Assembly: GCA_005502925.1 (NCBI GenBank) | Contig: SCPD01000013.1 | Span: 124,001-188,000, forward strand | From: Rhizobiales bacterium Y(2018) | Lineage (GTDB): Bacteria; Pseudomonadota; Alphaproteobacteria; Rhizobiales; Aestuariivirgaceae | Length of the DNA stretch: 64,000 nucleotides | Reading direction: 5' to 3' | Shown: positions 43,267 through 52,161 of the stretch, piece after piece | How the letters are laid out: each line of letters starts with the position of its first letter | Position numbering within the stretch: position 1 is the stretch's first letter | Program-made: the position numbers and the translations under genes | Notes under the pieces: generated by a model | The model's input: only the letters and a program-made list of their open reading frames with translations | Database searches by the model: none | What the model was told of the DNA's origin: nothing

Positions 43267-44181
43267 ATGACCAATCTCTATCCCCGCGACATGAAAGGTT
43301 ATGGCCGCGCCATTCCCGATCCGAAATGGCCGGGCGGCGCCAATGTGGCCGTGCAGTTCGTGCTCAATTATGAAGAGGGCGGCGAGAATTGTGTTCTCCA
43401 TGGCGATGCCGCATCGGAAGCCTTCCTCTCCGAGATCGTCGGCGCCCAGGCCTGGCCGGGCCAGCGCCATTGGAACATGGAATCGATCTATGAATATGGC
43501 GCGCGCGCCGGCTTCTGGCGGCTGTGGCGCATGTTCACTGGCCGGAAAATTCCGCTCACCATCTATGGCGTCGCGACGGCGCTGCAGCGTTCGCCCGAGC
43601 AGACCCAGGCGATGCAGGAGGCCGATTGGGAGATCGCCAGCCACGGCCTCAAATGGATCGAATACAAGGATTACGCAGAAGCCGACGAACGCACCCATCT
43701 GATGGAGGCGATCCGCATCCACAAGGAAGTCACCGGCGAGCGCCCGCTCGGCTGGTATACCGGGCGCTGCTCGGTCAATACGACGCGGCTGGTGATGGAG
43801 GAGGGCGGCTTCCTCTATTCCTCCGATGCCTACGCCGATGACCTGCCCTATTGGGTCGAGCGGCCGCAGGGTGGCCAGCATCTCATCATTCCCTATACGC
43901 TCGATGCCAATGATATGCGCTTCGCCACATCGCAGGGTTTCAACAGCGGCGACCAGTTCTATTCCTATCTGAAGGACAGCTTCGATTGTCTCTATGAAGA
44001 GGGCCGCCGCGGCTCGCCGAAGATGATGTCGGTGGGCCTGCATTGCCGCCTGATCGGGAGGCCGGGGCGCGCGCTGGCACTCGAGCGTTTCCTCGATTAC
44101 GTGCAAACCCATGACAAAGTCTGGGTGCCGCGCCGCATCGATATTGCGCGCCACTGGCACGAGCAGTTTCCACCCTCATGA
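43267..44181 (+). CDS. puuE: Allantoinase PuuE (polysaccharide-deacetylase-type)
   Basis: 304 residues from ATG 43267; longer frames upstream run through guaD in another frame. It has PDPKWPGGANVAVQFVLNYE, GENCVLHGD, WNMESIYEYGARAGFWRLWR and WYTGRCSVNTTRLVMEEGGF. These are typical of PuuE, a metal-independent allantoinase related to polysaccharide deacetylases. It hydrolyses allantoin to allantoate. It follows guaD by one base. A transposase gene begins 11 bases after it, the only interruption of the purine order. Confidence 0.94.
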   Translation: MTNLYPRDMKGYGRAIPDPKWPGGANVAVQFVLNYEEGGENCVLHGDAASEAFLSEIVGAQAWPGQRHWNMESIYEYGARAGFWRLWRMFTGRKIPLTIYGVATALQRSPEQTQAMQEADWEIASHGLKWIEYKDYAEADERTHLMEAIRIHKEVTGERPLGWYTGRCSVNTTRLVMEEGGFLYSSDAYADDLPYWVERPQGGQHLIIPYTLDANDMRFATSQGFNSGDQFYSYLKDSFDCLYEEGRRGSPKMMSVGLHCRLIGRPGRALALERFLDYVQTHDKVWVPRRIDIARHWHEQFPPS

Positions 44182-44192
44182 CCGGCGCTTGA

Positions 44193-44765
44193 ATGGCCAG
44201 GCTCGCCCGCATCGTCATCCCGGATGTGCCGCATCACGTGGTGCAGCGGGCGCGGCCGGGCCTGAAGCTCTTCAGCGACGACGGCGACTATGCCGAATAT
44301 GGCGACATGCTCACGCGCAATCTCAGAGGCGCCAGGCTCGTCTCGGCCTGCCTGATGCCGGATCACGTGCATCTGATCGCCATTCCCTCGACCAGCTATG
44401 CGCTCGCCCGCATGCTGGGCGAGACGCGCCGGCTCTATGCCCGCTACAAGGGGCTGGGCGCGCAAGGCCTGTGGCGCGGACGTTATCTCTCCTGCCCGCT
44501 CGATGCGGCGCATGCCAGGGCGGCGCTCGCTTATCTGAGCTTCAATCCGGTGCGCGCCGGGCTGGTGGGGGCGCCATCGGAATGGAAGTGGTTTTTAGGC
44601 GACCGGGATTTCGACGCCCCCGCCGATGACCGGCAGATGCAGGTGATCCGCGCCGCGACGCGCACCGGCCGCCCCGCCGGCGATGCCGACTTCTATGCGA
44701 GGGTCGAATATGAGCTCGGCCGCTCGCTCACGCCCAAGAAACGCGGCCGTAAGGCGCGCTGGTGA
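44193..44765 (+). CDS. REP-associated-type tyrosine transposase (IS200-like Y1, RAYT)
   Basis: 190 residues. The N-terminus RLARIVIPDVPHHVVQRARP, the HUH motif LMPDHVHLIA, and the helix with the probable nucleophile Tyr (RRLYARYKGLG) followed by LWRGRYLSCPLD match the TnpA_REP family. So does AALAYLSFNPVRAGLV. These single-stranded DNA transposases are domesticated and act on REP palindromes in some genomes. It lies between puuE and allA, is intact, and no REP flanks it directly. It is the only transposase of any completeness here, so it is a candidate mobiliser of the element A family (inference). Confidence 0.87.
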   Translation: MARLARIVIPDVPHHVVQRARPGLKLFSDDGDYAEYGDMLTRNLRGARLVSACLMPDHVHLIAIPSTSYALARMLGETRRLYARYKGLGAQGLWRGRYLSCPLDAAHARAALAYLSFNPVRAGLVGAPSEWKWFLGDRDFDAPADDRQMQVIRAATRTGRPAGDADFYARVEYELGRSLTPKKRGRKARW

Positions 44766-45257
44766 TCAGAGCTTGAGAATTGCCGCCTCCGGCAGCGTCA
44801 CTTCCTCGAGATTATTGCCCGGTCCCTTGCGGTCAACGACCAGGAAGTCGCTGTCGGCATCGAGGATGAGCAGCGGGAAGTGCCAGGCATTGCGGGCATA
44901 GTTGATGCCCTGCCGGCCGGTGGCGCGGAAGGCGCGGAGCGTCTTGGCGCTGGGCGGCACATCGGCTTCCGCAACGACAATGAGCCAGTCGCGATTCTGG
45001 AGGGGATAGAAGGCCTGGCTGCCGAGCGGGTGGCGCTCGACGAAGGTGATCGCGAACGGAAAAGCGCGCGGCTGGCTGCGGAACAAGCTGACGATGGTTT
45101 CACCGCCTTCCGTACCGGTATCGATTCGCGCCAGATCGTGGAAGCGTTCGGTGAAGCCCTGATTGATCGGATAGTGATGCGCATCCGCCATCTCGATGAC
45201 ATCGCCGAAGGACGCGAAGGCAGAACGGGTGAGGGGTTCTATTTTGAGACTCGTCAT
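44766..45257 (-). CDS. allA: Ureidoglycolate lyase
   Basis: 163 residues, the family size. The cupin-like AllA motifs are present: IEPLTRSAFASFGDVIEMAD, FPFAITFVERHPLGSQAFYP, WLIVVAEADVP and GINYARNAWHFPLLILDADS. It cleaves (S)-ureidoglycolate to glyoxylate and urea. It is convergent with the transposase gene, with stops adjacent. The preceding step (allantoate to ureidoglycolate) is not encoded in the window. Confidence 0.95.
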   Translation of the reverse strand: MTSLKIEPLTRSAFASFGDVIEMADAHHYPINQGFTERFHDLARIDTGTEGGETIVSLFRSQPRAFPFAITFVERHPLGSQAFYPLQNRDWLIVVAEADVPPSAKTLRAFRATGRQGINYARNAWHFPLLILDADSDFLVVDRKGPGNNLEEVTLPEAAILKL

Positions 45258-45609
45258 GGTCGCACGTTAACCTCTAACGCTGGGAAAGCAAATCGGGTTC
45301 TCGCAAGGACAGAACGTTCATAAACTGTGGCCGACATGCAACGAACATCGCCACGGCAATTGAAATTCGCGCTGCCCGAAATTTCGGCATATGCCTGGTC
45401 ACTATCAGCAAGTGCTTGAAAGAATTGAGAGCGACTGTCGATGTGGTCAGAATGTGACGAGGTGACGTTACGCGTGCCACGAAATTGTCGTTAGTCCTCG
45501 CACAGTTGTGATGATATCAAATTAGGTGGGTTGGGGAACCGATGGGCGCCCTGAGGGACGGGCGGCGCTGTGGATTCATCGTTCACCAATCGAGGGGAAG
45601 ACTAAAGTA
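45258..45609. other. 352-bp divergent promoter region
   Basis: Separates allA (minus) from the export lipoprotein gene (plus). It is distinctly less GC-rich than the flanks, with TGTGATGATATCAAATTAGG near 45505-45526 as a plausible promoter core. The GAGGTGACG repeats near 45455-45472 have no assigned role. No coding sequence is supported. Confidence 0.4.
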
Positions 45610-46758
45610 ATGCGTCCAAAAAATTCCGTGGTCCTGTCGGCCATGCTCACCGTTGCGTTGACCGGCTGTTCGGCGTTGCCGAGTGAAGGCCCACAAAGCA
45701 AGCAGATCGAGAAAGCCTATCTCGAGAAGAACACCGCCGGTTTCTCCCTGGTCAATGTCAGCCGTCCCGTCGCCGAATATCTGTCGCGTCATGGTGGCCA
45801 GAGCTTCGGCGACCGTTTCGGCAAGGGCAAGCCGATGCGTGCCGAGACGATTGGCCCCGGCGACGTCTTGTCTGTCACCATCTGGGAGGCGGATCAGACC
45901 GGCGTCTTCGCCAGCACCAACACCGCCGATCGCGGCTCCATTCCCGACATCGAAGTGAGCAGCAGGGGCACGATCACCATCCCCTATGCCGGCACCATCA
46001 AGGCGGCCGGCCGCACGCCGCAGAGCTTAGGCGCGGCCATCACCAAGGCGCTCGAAGCCAAGGCGGTCGAGCCGCAGGTGCATGTCGCGCGCAAGGAGAA
46101 GGTCGCGTCCGTCGTCACCGTGACGGGTGGCGTCGGCAAGGCCGGCCTTTATCCCTTGAGCCTGCGCGGTGATTCACTGCTCGACGTCATCGCCGGCTCC
46201 GGCGGCTCGTCCTATCCACCCTATGAGACGGTGGTGAACATAACGCGGCGCGGCGAGATCGCGACCTCTTATCTCGATCACGTCATCGAGACGCCGGCCG
46301 ACAATATCTATATGCGTCCGGGCGATCAGATCAGCATCGAACGCAAGCCCAGAACCTATACGGCTTTCGGCGCCGTCGAGCGCAAGGGCAATCTCGAATT
46401 CGGCGCCGGCAATCTCAATCTGCTCGAAGCGGTCGGCAAGGCCTCGGGTCTCTCCGATATCCGTGCCGATGCTTCGGGCGTGTTCCTGTTCCGCTTCGAG
46501 AAGCGCTCGGTGGCGGAACGCTTCGCCAGCGAGCCGGTGACGGCGTCGGGTGGCCAGGTGCCGGTGATCTACCGGCTCAATCTCAAGGACCCGAACCAGT
46601 ATTTCTTCGCCCAGTCGATCGCCATGCAGGACCGCGACGTGATCTATGTGGCCGACGCCTCGACCGTGTCGCTGCAGAAGTTCTTAGGCCTTCTGGGCGC
46701 GGCGATATCACCGCCAGGAGCGGCGGTGCGCACGGTGACGACCGTGAATGCATTGTGA
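45610..46758 (+). CDS. Polysaccharide export outer-membrane lipoprotein (Wza/OPX family)
   Basis: About 382 residues from ATG 45610; a frame from 45526 would bury the lipoprotein signal. The signal ends in LTVALTGC with a lipid-anchor Cys (lipobox LTGC). The Poly_export domain (RAETIGPGDVLSVTIWEADQ, RGTITIPYAGTIKAAGRTP) is followed by SLBB-type segments (VVTVTGGVGKAGLYPL; TAFGAVERKGNLEF). OPX proteins form outer-membrane channels for capsule or exopolysaccharide. No polymerase or Wzc-like kinase is adjacent, so it is an isolated member here. Confidence 0.9.
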   Translation: MRPKNSVVLSAMLTVALTGCSALPSEGPQSKQIEKAYLEKNTAGFSLVNVSRPVAEYLSRHGGQSFGDRFGKGKPMRAETIGPGDVLSVTIWEADQTGVFASTNTADRGSIPDIEVSSRGTITIPYAGTIKAAGRTPQSLGAAITKALEAKAVEPQVHVARKEKVASVVTVTGGVGKAGLYPLSLRGDSLLDVIAGSGGSSYPPYETVVNITRRGEIATSYLDHVIETPADNIYMRPGDQISIERKPRTYTAFGAVERKGNLEFGAGNLNLLEAVGKASGLSDIRADASGVFLFRFEKRSVAERFASEPVTASGGQVPVIYRLNLKDPNQYFFAQSIAMQDRDVIYVADASTVSLQKFLGLLGAAISPPGAAVRTVTTVNAL

Positions 46759-47550
46759 TCAGGACCTGACCTTGAGAAGGGTGCTGAACGTCGGATAGAG
46801 ATGCGGATTGCTCACCAGGACTTCGTTGCCCTCGGTGAGCCCGTCCCCGCTCAGAAAGTCACTCACGCGTCCGCCGGCTTCCTTGACGATGCAGAGGCCG
46901 GCGGCGACGTCCCAGGCATTGATATGGGATTCCCAATAGCCCTCGAGCCGGCCGTCGGCGGTGAAGGCGAGGCCAAGCGCGCCTGAGCCGAGGCGGCTAT
47001 ATTCGCAATGGGCTTCGAGCAGCACCTTGACCGCATCGGCATGCGGCGCCGGCGGGCGGCGATAGCTGTAGCCGATGCCGAGCCGCGACTCTTCCAGCGA
47101 CTTCGCCTGGCTGACTTCGATTTTCCGGCCGTTGAGCGTGGCGCCCATGCCGCGCCGCGCCGCATAGAGCTCTTCCGTCACCGGATTATAGATCACCCCG
47201 ATCACGAATTCGCCGTTGCAGAGAAGGCCGAGCGATACGCACCAGAGCGGAATGCCGCGCAGAAAATTGGCGGTGCCGTCGATCGGGTCGATGATCCAGA
47301 CCGCCTTGGCCGGGGTATTCTTGGCGCCGCGCTCTTCGCCCACGAAGCCGTCTTCCGGAAAGAGCCGCTGCAGCGTGCCGACGATCCTGTCCTCGCAGGC
47401 GCGATCGGCCTCGCTCACCAGATCCTGCGTGCCTTTGCGCTCGATATCGAGCTCCGAGCGCCGGTGATAGGCCTCCGCCGCCAGCCGCCCCGCATCGCGC
47501 GCCACGCTTTGCGCTGCCCAAAACCTGATCTCGATCTCACTCGCGTCCAC
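46759..47550 (-). CDS. Inositol-monophosphatase-family phosphatase
   Basis: About 263 residues. The GTG start at 47550 has AGGAGG five bases upstream. Motif A is GEERG and the metal site IIDPIDGTANFLRGIP; motif B is INAWDVAAGLCIVKEAGG. The N-terminal DLVSEADRACEDRIVGTL completes the Li+-sensitive Mg2+-dependent phosphatase pattern. Substrates in this family include inositol phosphates, histidinol phosphate and 3'-phosphoadenosine phosphates, which cannot be distinguished here. It is convergent with the export lipoprotein gene, the stops being adjacent. Confidence 0.9.
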   Translation of the reverse strand: MDASEIEIRFWAAQSVARDAGRLAAEAYHRRSELDIERKGTQDLVSEADRACEDRIVGTLQRLFPEDGFVGEERGAKNTPAKAVWIIDPIDGTANFLRGIPLWCVSLGLLCNGEFVIGVIYNPVTEELYAARRGMGATLNGRKIEVSQAKSLEESRLGIGYSYRRPPAPHADAVKVLLEAHCEYSRLGSGALGLAFTADGRLEGYWESHINAWDVAAGLCIVKEAGGRVSDFLSGDGLTEGNEVLVSNPHLYPTFSTLLKVRS

Positions 47551-47676
47551 AGGACCTCCTGATTTTTTGACTAGCCAAGGCTTTCCCCTTGGTCCAAGCT
47601 TGTCACACAACTGTCATAATTCATCAAAGGCAGCCGGCTCCAGGAAGTGGAGCAAACGGCAACTGGGGAGGAATGT

Positions 47677-48708
47677 ATGAAGTTATCAGCCAGAAGTCTT
47701 GTCGCGTCTATTGCCGCGTTCGCCGCCTTGGCCTTGTCCACGGGTGCCCGCGCCGAGGGCAATCTCACCGTCTATTGCTCGGTCCAGGAGGAATGGTGCC
47801 AGCTGATGGTGAACGAGTTCCAGAAGGCCACCGGCATTACCGTCGCCATGACCCGCAAGAGCTCGGGCGAAACCTTCGCGCAGGTGAAGGCGGAAGCGGC
47901 GAATCCCAAGGGCGACATCTGGTGGGGCGGCACCGGCGACCCGCATCTCCAGGCGGCCGAGGAAGGGCTCACCGAGGAATATGATTCACCCAAGCTGGCG
48001 GAGCTTCACGACTGGGCCGTCAAGCAGCACGTGACGGCGAAAAAACGCACGGTCGGCATTTATCTCGGCGCCCTGGGCTATGGCTACAATACCGAGCTCC
48101 TCGAGCAGAAGAAGCTCGAAGCGCCCAAATGCTGGGCCGATCTGATCAAGCCGGAATTCAAGGGCGAGGTGCAGGTCGCCAATCCCAATTCCTCCGGCAC
48201 GGCCTATACGTTCATCGCCACTTTGGTGCAGATCATGGGCGAGGAGGAGGCTTTCAAATATCTGAAGGCGCTGGCCGAAAACATCAATCAATATACGAAA
48301 TCGGGCGCCGCCCCGGCGCAGGCCGCGGCGCGCGGCGAGACCTTGATCGGCATCGCCTTCCAGCACGACGTCGTGACGCCGAGCATCACCTCCAACGCGC
48401 CGATCAAGAACGTGTCGCCTTGCGAGGGAACCGGCTTCGAGATTGGCTCGATGAGCATCATCAAGGGCGCGCCCAATATCGAGAACGCCAAGAAATGGTA
48501 TGACTGGGCGCTGACACCCGACGCGCAGAAGCTCGGCGCGCAGGCCAATTCCTATCAGAACCCGTCCAACAAGGCGGCGCCGATCCCCGAGCAGGCGCCC
48601 AAAATGGCCGACATCAAGCTGATCGATTATGACTTCGCCAAATTCGGTTCATCGGCGGAGCGCAAGCGCCTGCTGAGCCGCTGGGACAAGGAAATCGGCG
48701 CGAAATAG
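47677..48708 (+). CDS. ABC transporter substrate-binding protein, iron/FbpA type
   Basis: About 343 residues from ATG 47677, which has GGGGAGGAA upstream. The signal LVASIAAFAALALSTGARAE is Sec type with no lipobox. The mature domain is class-F: NLTVYCSVQEEWCQLMVNEF, PKGDIWWGGTGDPHLQAAE, GIYLGALGYGYNTELLE and PNSSGTAYTFIATL. It resembles AfuA/FbpA-like ferric or 2-aminoethylphosphonate/putrescine binders. The tyrosine pattern for iron is not clear, so the ligand is undecided. It begins a three-gene importer operon. Confidence 0.88.
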   Translation: MKLSARSLVASIAAFAALALSTGARAEGNLTVYCSVQEEWCQLMVNEFQKATGITVAMTRKSSGETFAQVKAEAANPKGDIWWGGTGDPHLQAAEEGLTEEYDSPKLAELHDWAVKQHVTAKKRTVGIYLGALGYGYNTELLEQKKLEAPKCWADLIKPEFKGEVQVANPNSSGTAYTFIATLVQIMGEEEAFKYLKALAENINQYTKSGAAPAQAAARGETLIGIAFQHDVVTPSITSNAPIKNVSPCEGTGFEIGSMSIIKGAPNIENAKKWYDWALTPDAQKLGAQANSYQNPSNKAAPIPEQAPKMADIKLIDYDFAKFGSSAERKRLLSRWDKEIGAK

Positions 48709-48714
48709 CTGACA

Positions 48715-48748
48715 GGGAGGGCCGGCGGAACTGACCGCCGGCCCTCCC
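48715..48748. promoter_or_regulatory. Perfect 14-bp intra-operon hairpin
   Basis: GGGAGGGCCGGCGG (48715-48728) pairs exactly with CCGCCGGCCCTCCC (48735-48748) across AACTGA. It lies between the stop of the substrate-binding gene and the permease ATG, without a T-run. Such hairpins stabilise the upstream mRNA and give more binding protein than permease. That role is inferred from position. Confidence 0.7.
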
Positions 48749-48757
48749 GCGCTCGCC

Positions 48758-50932
48758 ATGCCCGCGCTCACCCGGCAATCGCGTTTCATCCTGCAGATCG
48801 TCATCGTCGCCGCTCTCGGCTTCGTGGCGCTGCCCTGGTACGGCATCGCCAATGGCTTCTGGTCCTTCACCTGGCTTGGCGCGCCGACCGAAGCGGCCAA
48901 TGCGTCGGGCATTCTCCAGGCGCTGCTGCACGGGCGCATCTGGCTCTGGCCGCTGCCGCTTCTGTTGATCATCGCCTTGATCGACGTCTGGCGCGGCCCG
49001 CACGCGCGCGTCATCGCCTGGTGTGGCGGATTGGGGCTCGCTTATCTGCTGCTTCAGGGTTTCGCGATCGGCCTCAAGGGCTGGAATATCGCCGCATTCG
49101 AAGGTCTGTTCGGACCAGTGGCGCCGCAAATGGGGCTCGGCGGTGGCGCTTTCATCGTCGGCAGCGCCTTCCTCCTTTTGCTGTCGGCCGGCCTGGCGCT
49201 CAAGGGCTTCATGCGTGGCGATGTCTTCCTCGTCTCCTCCATCGCCGCCGTCGTCGCTTCGATCGGGCTCTTCGTATTTTATCCGGTGGCGCTGATCCTC
49301 ATCGAAGCGGCGCGCGACGCCGACGGCGCCTATGGCGTGGGCGCTCTCATCGGGCGGCTTCTCAATCCGGATATCTGGGCCGTCACCTGGAACAGCCTGC
49401 TCCTCGCCATCGTGGTCGGGCTGCTCACGACCTTGCTCGGCCTGGGCTTTGCGCTTCTCCACAAGCGCACCCAGTTCCGCGCCAAAGGGCTGCTCCGGCT
49501 GCTCGCGATATTGCCCATCATCACGCCGCCCTTCGTGATTGGCCTCGGCATCATCCTGCTCTTCGGGCGCAATGGCATCGCCACCTGGATGATGAGCGAA
49601 TTCCTCGGCATTCCGCCGAGCCGCTGGATCTACGGGTTCTTCGGCCTCGTCCTGGTGCAGACACTGGCCTTCACGCCGATCGCCTATCTGGTGCTGATTG
49701 GCGTAGTCGATGGCATCAGCCCGTCGATGGAAGAGGCGGCGCGTACTTTGCGGGCGGACCGTTGGCGTACCTTCAAGACCGTGACCTGGCCCTTGATGCG
49801 GCCCGGCATCGCCAATGCGTTCCTCATCGGCTTTGTCGAAAGCCTCGCCGATTTCGGCAATCCGCTGGTGCTTGGCGGCAATTTCGACGTGCTCTCGACC
49901 GACATCTTCTTCGCCATCGTCGGGTCCCAGAACGATCCGGGCCATGCCTCGGCGCTGTCGATAGCGCTTCTGTTCCTCACTCTGTCCGCCTTCGTCCTGC
50001 AGCGGCAATGGATCGGCAAGAAGGTCTATACGACGATTTCCGGCAAGGGCGATTCCGGCCTGCCGGCGCCTCTGCCCGATGGCGTGAGACGGCTCGTCTA
50101 TTGGACGACGGTGCCCTGGCTCGCTTTCACGATCCTGCTTTACGGCATCATCCTAGTCGGCGGCTTCGTGAAGTCGCTCGGCATCGACAACCGGCCGACG
50201 CTTCAGCATTACATCACAGCTTTCGGCATCGATTGGACCGATCACAGCATCCTGTGGAGCGGCCGCGCCTGGCCATCCTTCTTCATTACAGTTGAGCTCG
50301 CGGCCATCGCCGCCCCTATCACCGCGATCATCGGCCTTCTTACCGCTTATCTCCTCAACCGTCAGCGCTTCATCGGCCAGTCGGCATTCGAATTCATCAC
50401 CATGCTGAGCTTCGCCATTCCGGGCACCGTGATCGGCGTGAGCTATATCCTCGCCTTCAATGTGCCGCCGATCGAATTGACCGGCACCGGCCTGATCCTC
50501 ATCATCTGCTTCGTCTTCCGCAACATGCCGGTGTCGATCCGCGCCGGCCTCGCCACCATGGCGCAGATCGACAAGAGTCTCGATGAATGCTCCCTGATGC
50601 TGCGCCATGGCAGCTTCGCCACCATAAGGCGCGTCGTGCTGCCCTTGCTCAGACCCGCCATCGTCGCGTCGCTGGTCTATGCTTTCGTGCGCGCCATCAC
50701 CTCGGTGAGCGCCGTCATCTTCCTGGTCAGTGCGCAATATAACCTCGCCACCGCCTATATTGTCGGGCGGGTCGAGGTCTCGGACTTTGGTGTCGCCATC
50801 GCCTATAGCTCGGTGCTCATCGTCTTCATGCTGCTGGTGATCGGGGTGATCCAATTGGGCGTGGGTGAGAGCCGCCGCGCCGCGCGGCGTGCGGTGCCGG
50901 CCGCTTTGGGAATGGGAGGCGCTACGACATGA
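48758..50932 (+). CDS. Iron-type ABC transporter permease, fused two-domain form
   Basis: 724 residues. The N-terminal extension of about 180 residues has several hydrophobic helices (FILQIVIVAALGFVALPWYG; WLWPLPLLLIIALIDVW). It is followed by two BPD_transp_1 domains. The first contains EEAARTLRADRWRTFKTVTW and GIANAFLIGFVESLADFGNP. The second contains the EAA-like SLDECSLMLRHGSFATIRR with LRPAIVASLVYAFVRAITSV. FbpB-type fused permeases are usually about 500-570 residues, so the length is unusual. It overlaps the ATPase gene by 4 bases. Confidence 0.9.
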   Translation: MPALTRQSRFILQIVIVAALGFVALPWYGIANGFWSFTWLGAPTEAANASGILQALLHGRIWLWPLPLLLIIALIDVWRGPHARVIAWCGGLGLAYLLLQGFAIGLKGWNIAAFEGLFGPVAPQMGLGGGAFIVGSAFLLLLSAGLALKGFMRGDVFLVSSIAAVVASIGLFVFYPVALILIEAARDADGAYGVGALIGRLLNPDIWAVTWNSLLLAIVVGLLTTLLGLGFALLHKRTQFRAKGLLRLLAILPIITPPFVIGLGIILLFGRNGIATWMMSEFLGIPPSRWIYGFFGLVLVQTLAFTPIAYLVLIGVVDGISPSMEEAARTLRADRWRTFKTVTWPLMRPGIANAFLIGFVESLADFGNPLVLGGNFDVLSTDIFFAIVGSQNDPGHASALSIALLFLTLSAFVLQRQWIGKKVYTTISGKGDSGLPAPLPDGVRRLVYWTTVPWLAFTILLYGIILVGGFVKSLGIDNRPTLQHYITAFGIDWTDHSILWSGRAWPSFFITVELAAIAAPITAIIGLLTAYLLNRQRFIGQSAFEFITMLSFAIPGTVIGVSYILAFNVPPIELTGTGLILIICFVFRNMPVSIRAGLATMAQIDKSLDECSLMLRHGSFATIRRVVLPLLRPAIVASLVYAFVRAITSVSAVIFLVSAQYNLATAYIVGRVEVSDFGVAIAYSSVLIVFMLLVIGVIQLGVGESRRAARRAVPAALGMGGATT

Positions 50933-51999
50933 GCATCGAAGGCCGCTCGGCGGCGGTCAAACTCGAAGCCGTCACCAAGAAATTCGGCGCCGTGGCGGCG
51001 GTCGACACTGTCGATCTGCTGATCGAGCCGGGCACGCTGGTTACCTTGCTCGGGCCCTCGGGCTGCGGCAAGACCACGACCTTGCGGATGATCGCCGGGC
51101 TCGAGGCGCCGAGCTCCGGCCGCGTCGTCATCGGCGGGAAGGATGTCACGCTGCTGCCGCCCAATGAGCGCGATGTCAGCATGGTGTTCCAGTCCTACGC
51201 ACTGTTCCCGCATATGACCGTGATGGAAAACGTCTCCTATGGCTTGCGCGAATCCGAGCTGTCGCGCGCCGCGCAAAAGGCCAAAGCGCGTGAAGGCCTG
51301 GCGCTGGTGGGCCTCGCCGGTTATGACGAGCGCCTGCCGTCGGAACTGTCGGGCGGCCAGCAGCAGCGCGTCGCGGTGGCGCGCGCCCTTGTTCTCGAGC
51401 CGCAGGTTTTGCTCTTCGACGAGCCTTTGTCCAATCTCGACGCGAAATTGCGGCGCAAGATGCGCGAGGATATTCGCGAGATCCAGCTCAAGCTCGGTCT
51501 CACCGCTGTTTATGTGACGCATGACCAGGAAGAGGCGCTCGCCGTCTCCGACAAGATCGTGGTGATGAACAAGGGCCGCATCGCCCAGCAAGGCACGCCT
51601 GCTGATCTCTATGAGCGCCCGGCGGACGCTTTCGTCGCGGATTTCATCGGCAGCGCCAATCTCGTGCCGGCCGAGATCGTCGCGCGCGACCAGGGGCATG
51701 TCACGGTGGCGCTGGGCCTGGCGAAGCTCGTGCTGCGCAACACCGGCATCGCCGGCGACAAGGTCTTTTTGGTCATCCGGCCGAGCGGTGTGACGCTGGA
51801 CGGCGAGGCCGGCAAGACGGGAACATTGCCGGCAAAGGTGGCGCGCGCCACCTATCTGGGCTCGCATTGGGAATATACGCTCGAGGCCGCCGGCCAGCCG
51901 ATCTTCGTGACCCAGCCGGTCGGCAAACGTTTCGCCGCCGGCACGCATGTCCAGATGGAGCTCGATACGAGCCAGCTGGCTTTGGTCGCGCGTCCGTAA
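50929..51999 (+). CDS. ABC transporter ATP-binding protein (FbpC/PotA type)
   Basis: 356 residues. Walker A LLGPSGCGKTTTLRM, Q-loop VFQSYALFPHMTVMENV, signature LSGGQQQRVAVARAL, Walker B VLLFDEPLSNLDAKLRR and H-loop YVTHDQEEALAVSD are complete. A TOBE domain follows (FLVIRPSGVTLDGEAGKT). It energises the preceding fused permease. The substrate is unresolved, as for the binding protein. Confidence 0.94.
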   Translation: MSIEGRSAAVKLEAVTKKFGAVAAVDTVDLLIEPGTLVTLLGPSGCGKTTTLRMIAGLEAPSSGRVVIGGKDVTLLPPNERDVSMVFQSYALFPHMTVMENVSYGLRESELSRAAQKAKAREGLALVGLAGYDERLPSELSGGQQQRVAVARALVLEPQVLLFDEPLSNLDAKLRRKMREDIREIQLKLGLTAVYVTHDQEEALAVSDKIVVMNKGRIAQQGTPADLYERPADAFVADFIGSANLVPAEIVARDQGHVTVALGLAKLVLRNTGIAGDKVFLVIRPSGVTLDGEAGKTGTLPAKVARATYLGSHWEYTLEAAGQPIFVTQPVGKRFAAGTHVQMELDTSQLALVARP

Positions 52000-52161
52000 C
52001 ACATAATCTTCCGTAGGGTTATGTCGCGTCGATTCAATCCAGAATGGCGTTCGTGATGCCCGCTGTGGTTGAATTAAAACGGATCATCTGATTTTTCGTT
52101 GACCCCGTATCCGGCCCGGGCCTATTCCTGAACGATCTCTGGGGCACGACTGGGCGACACT

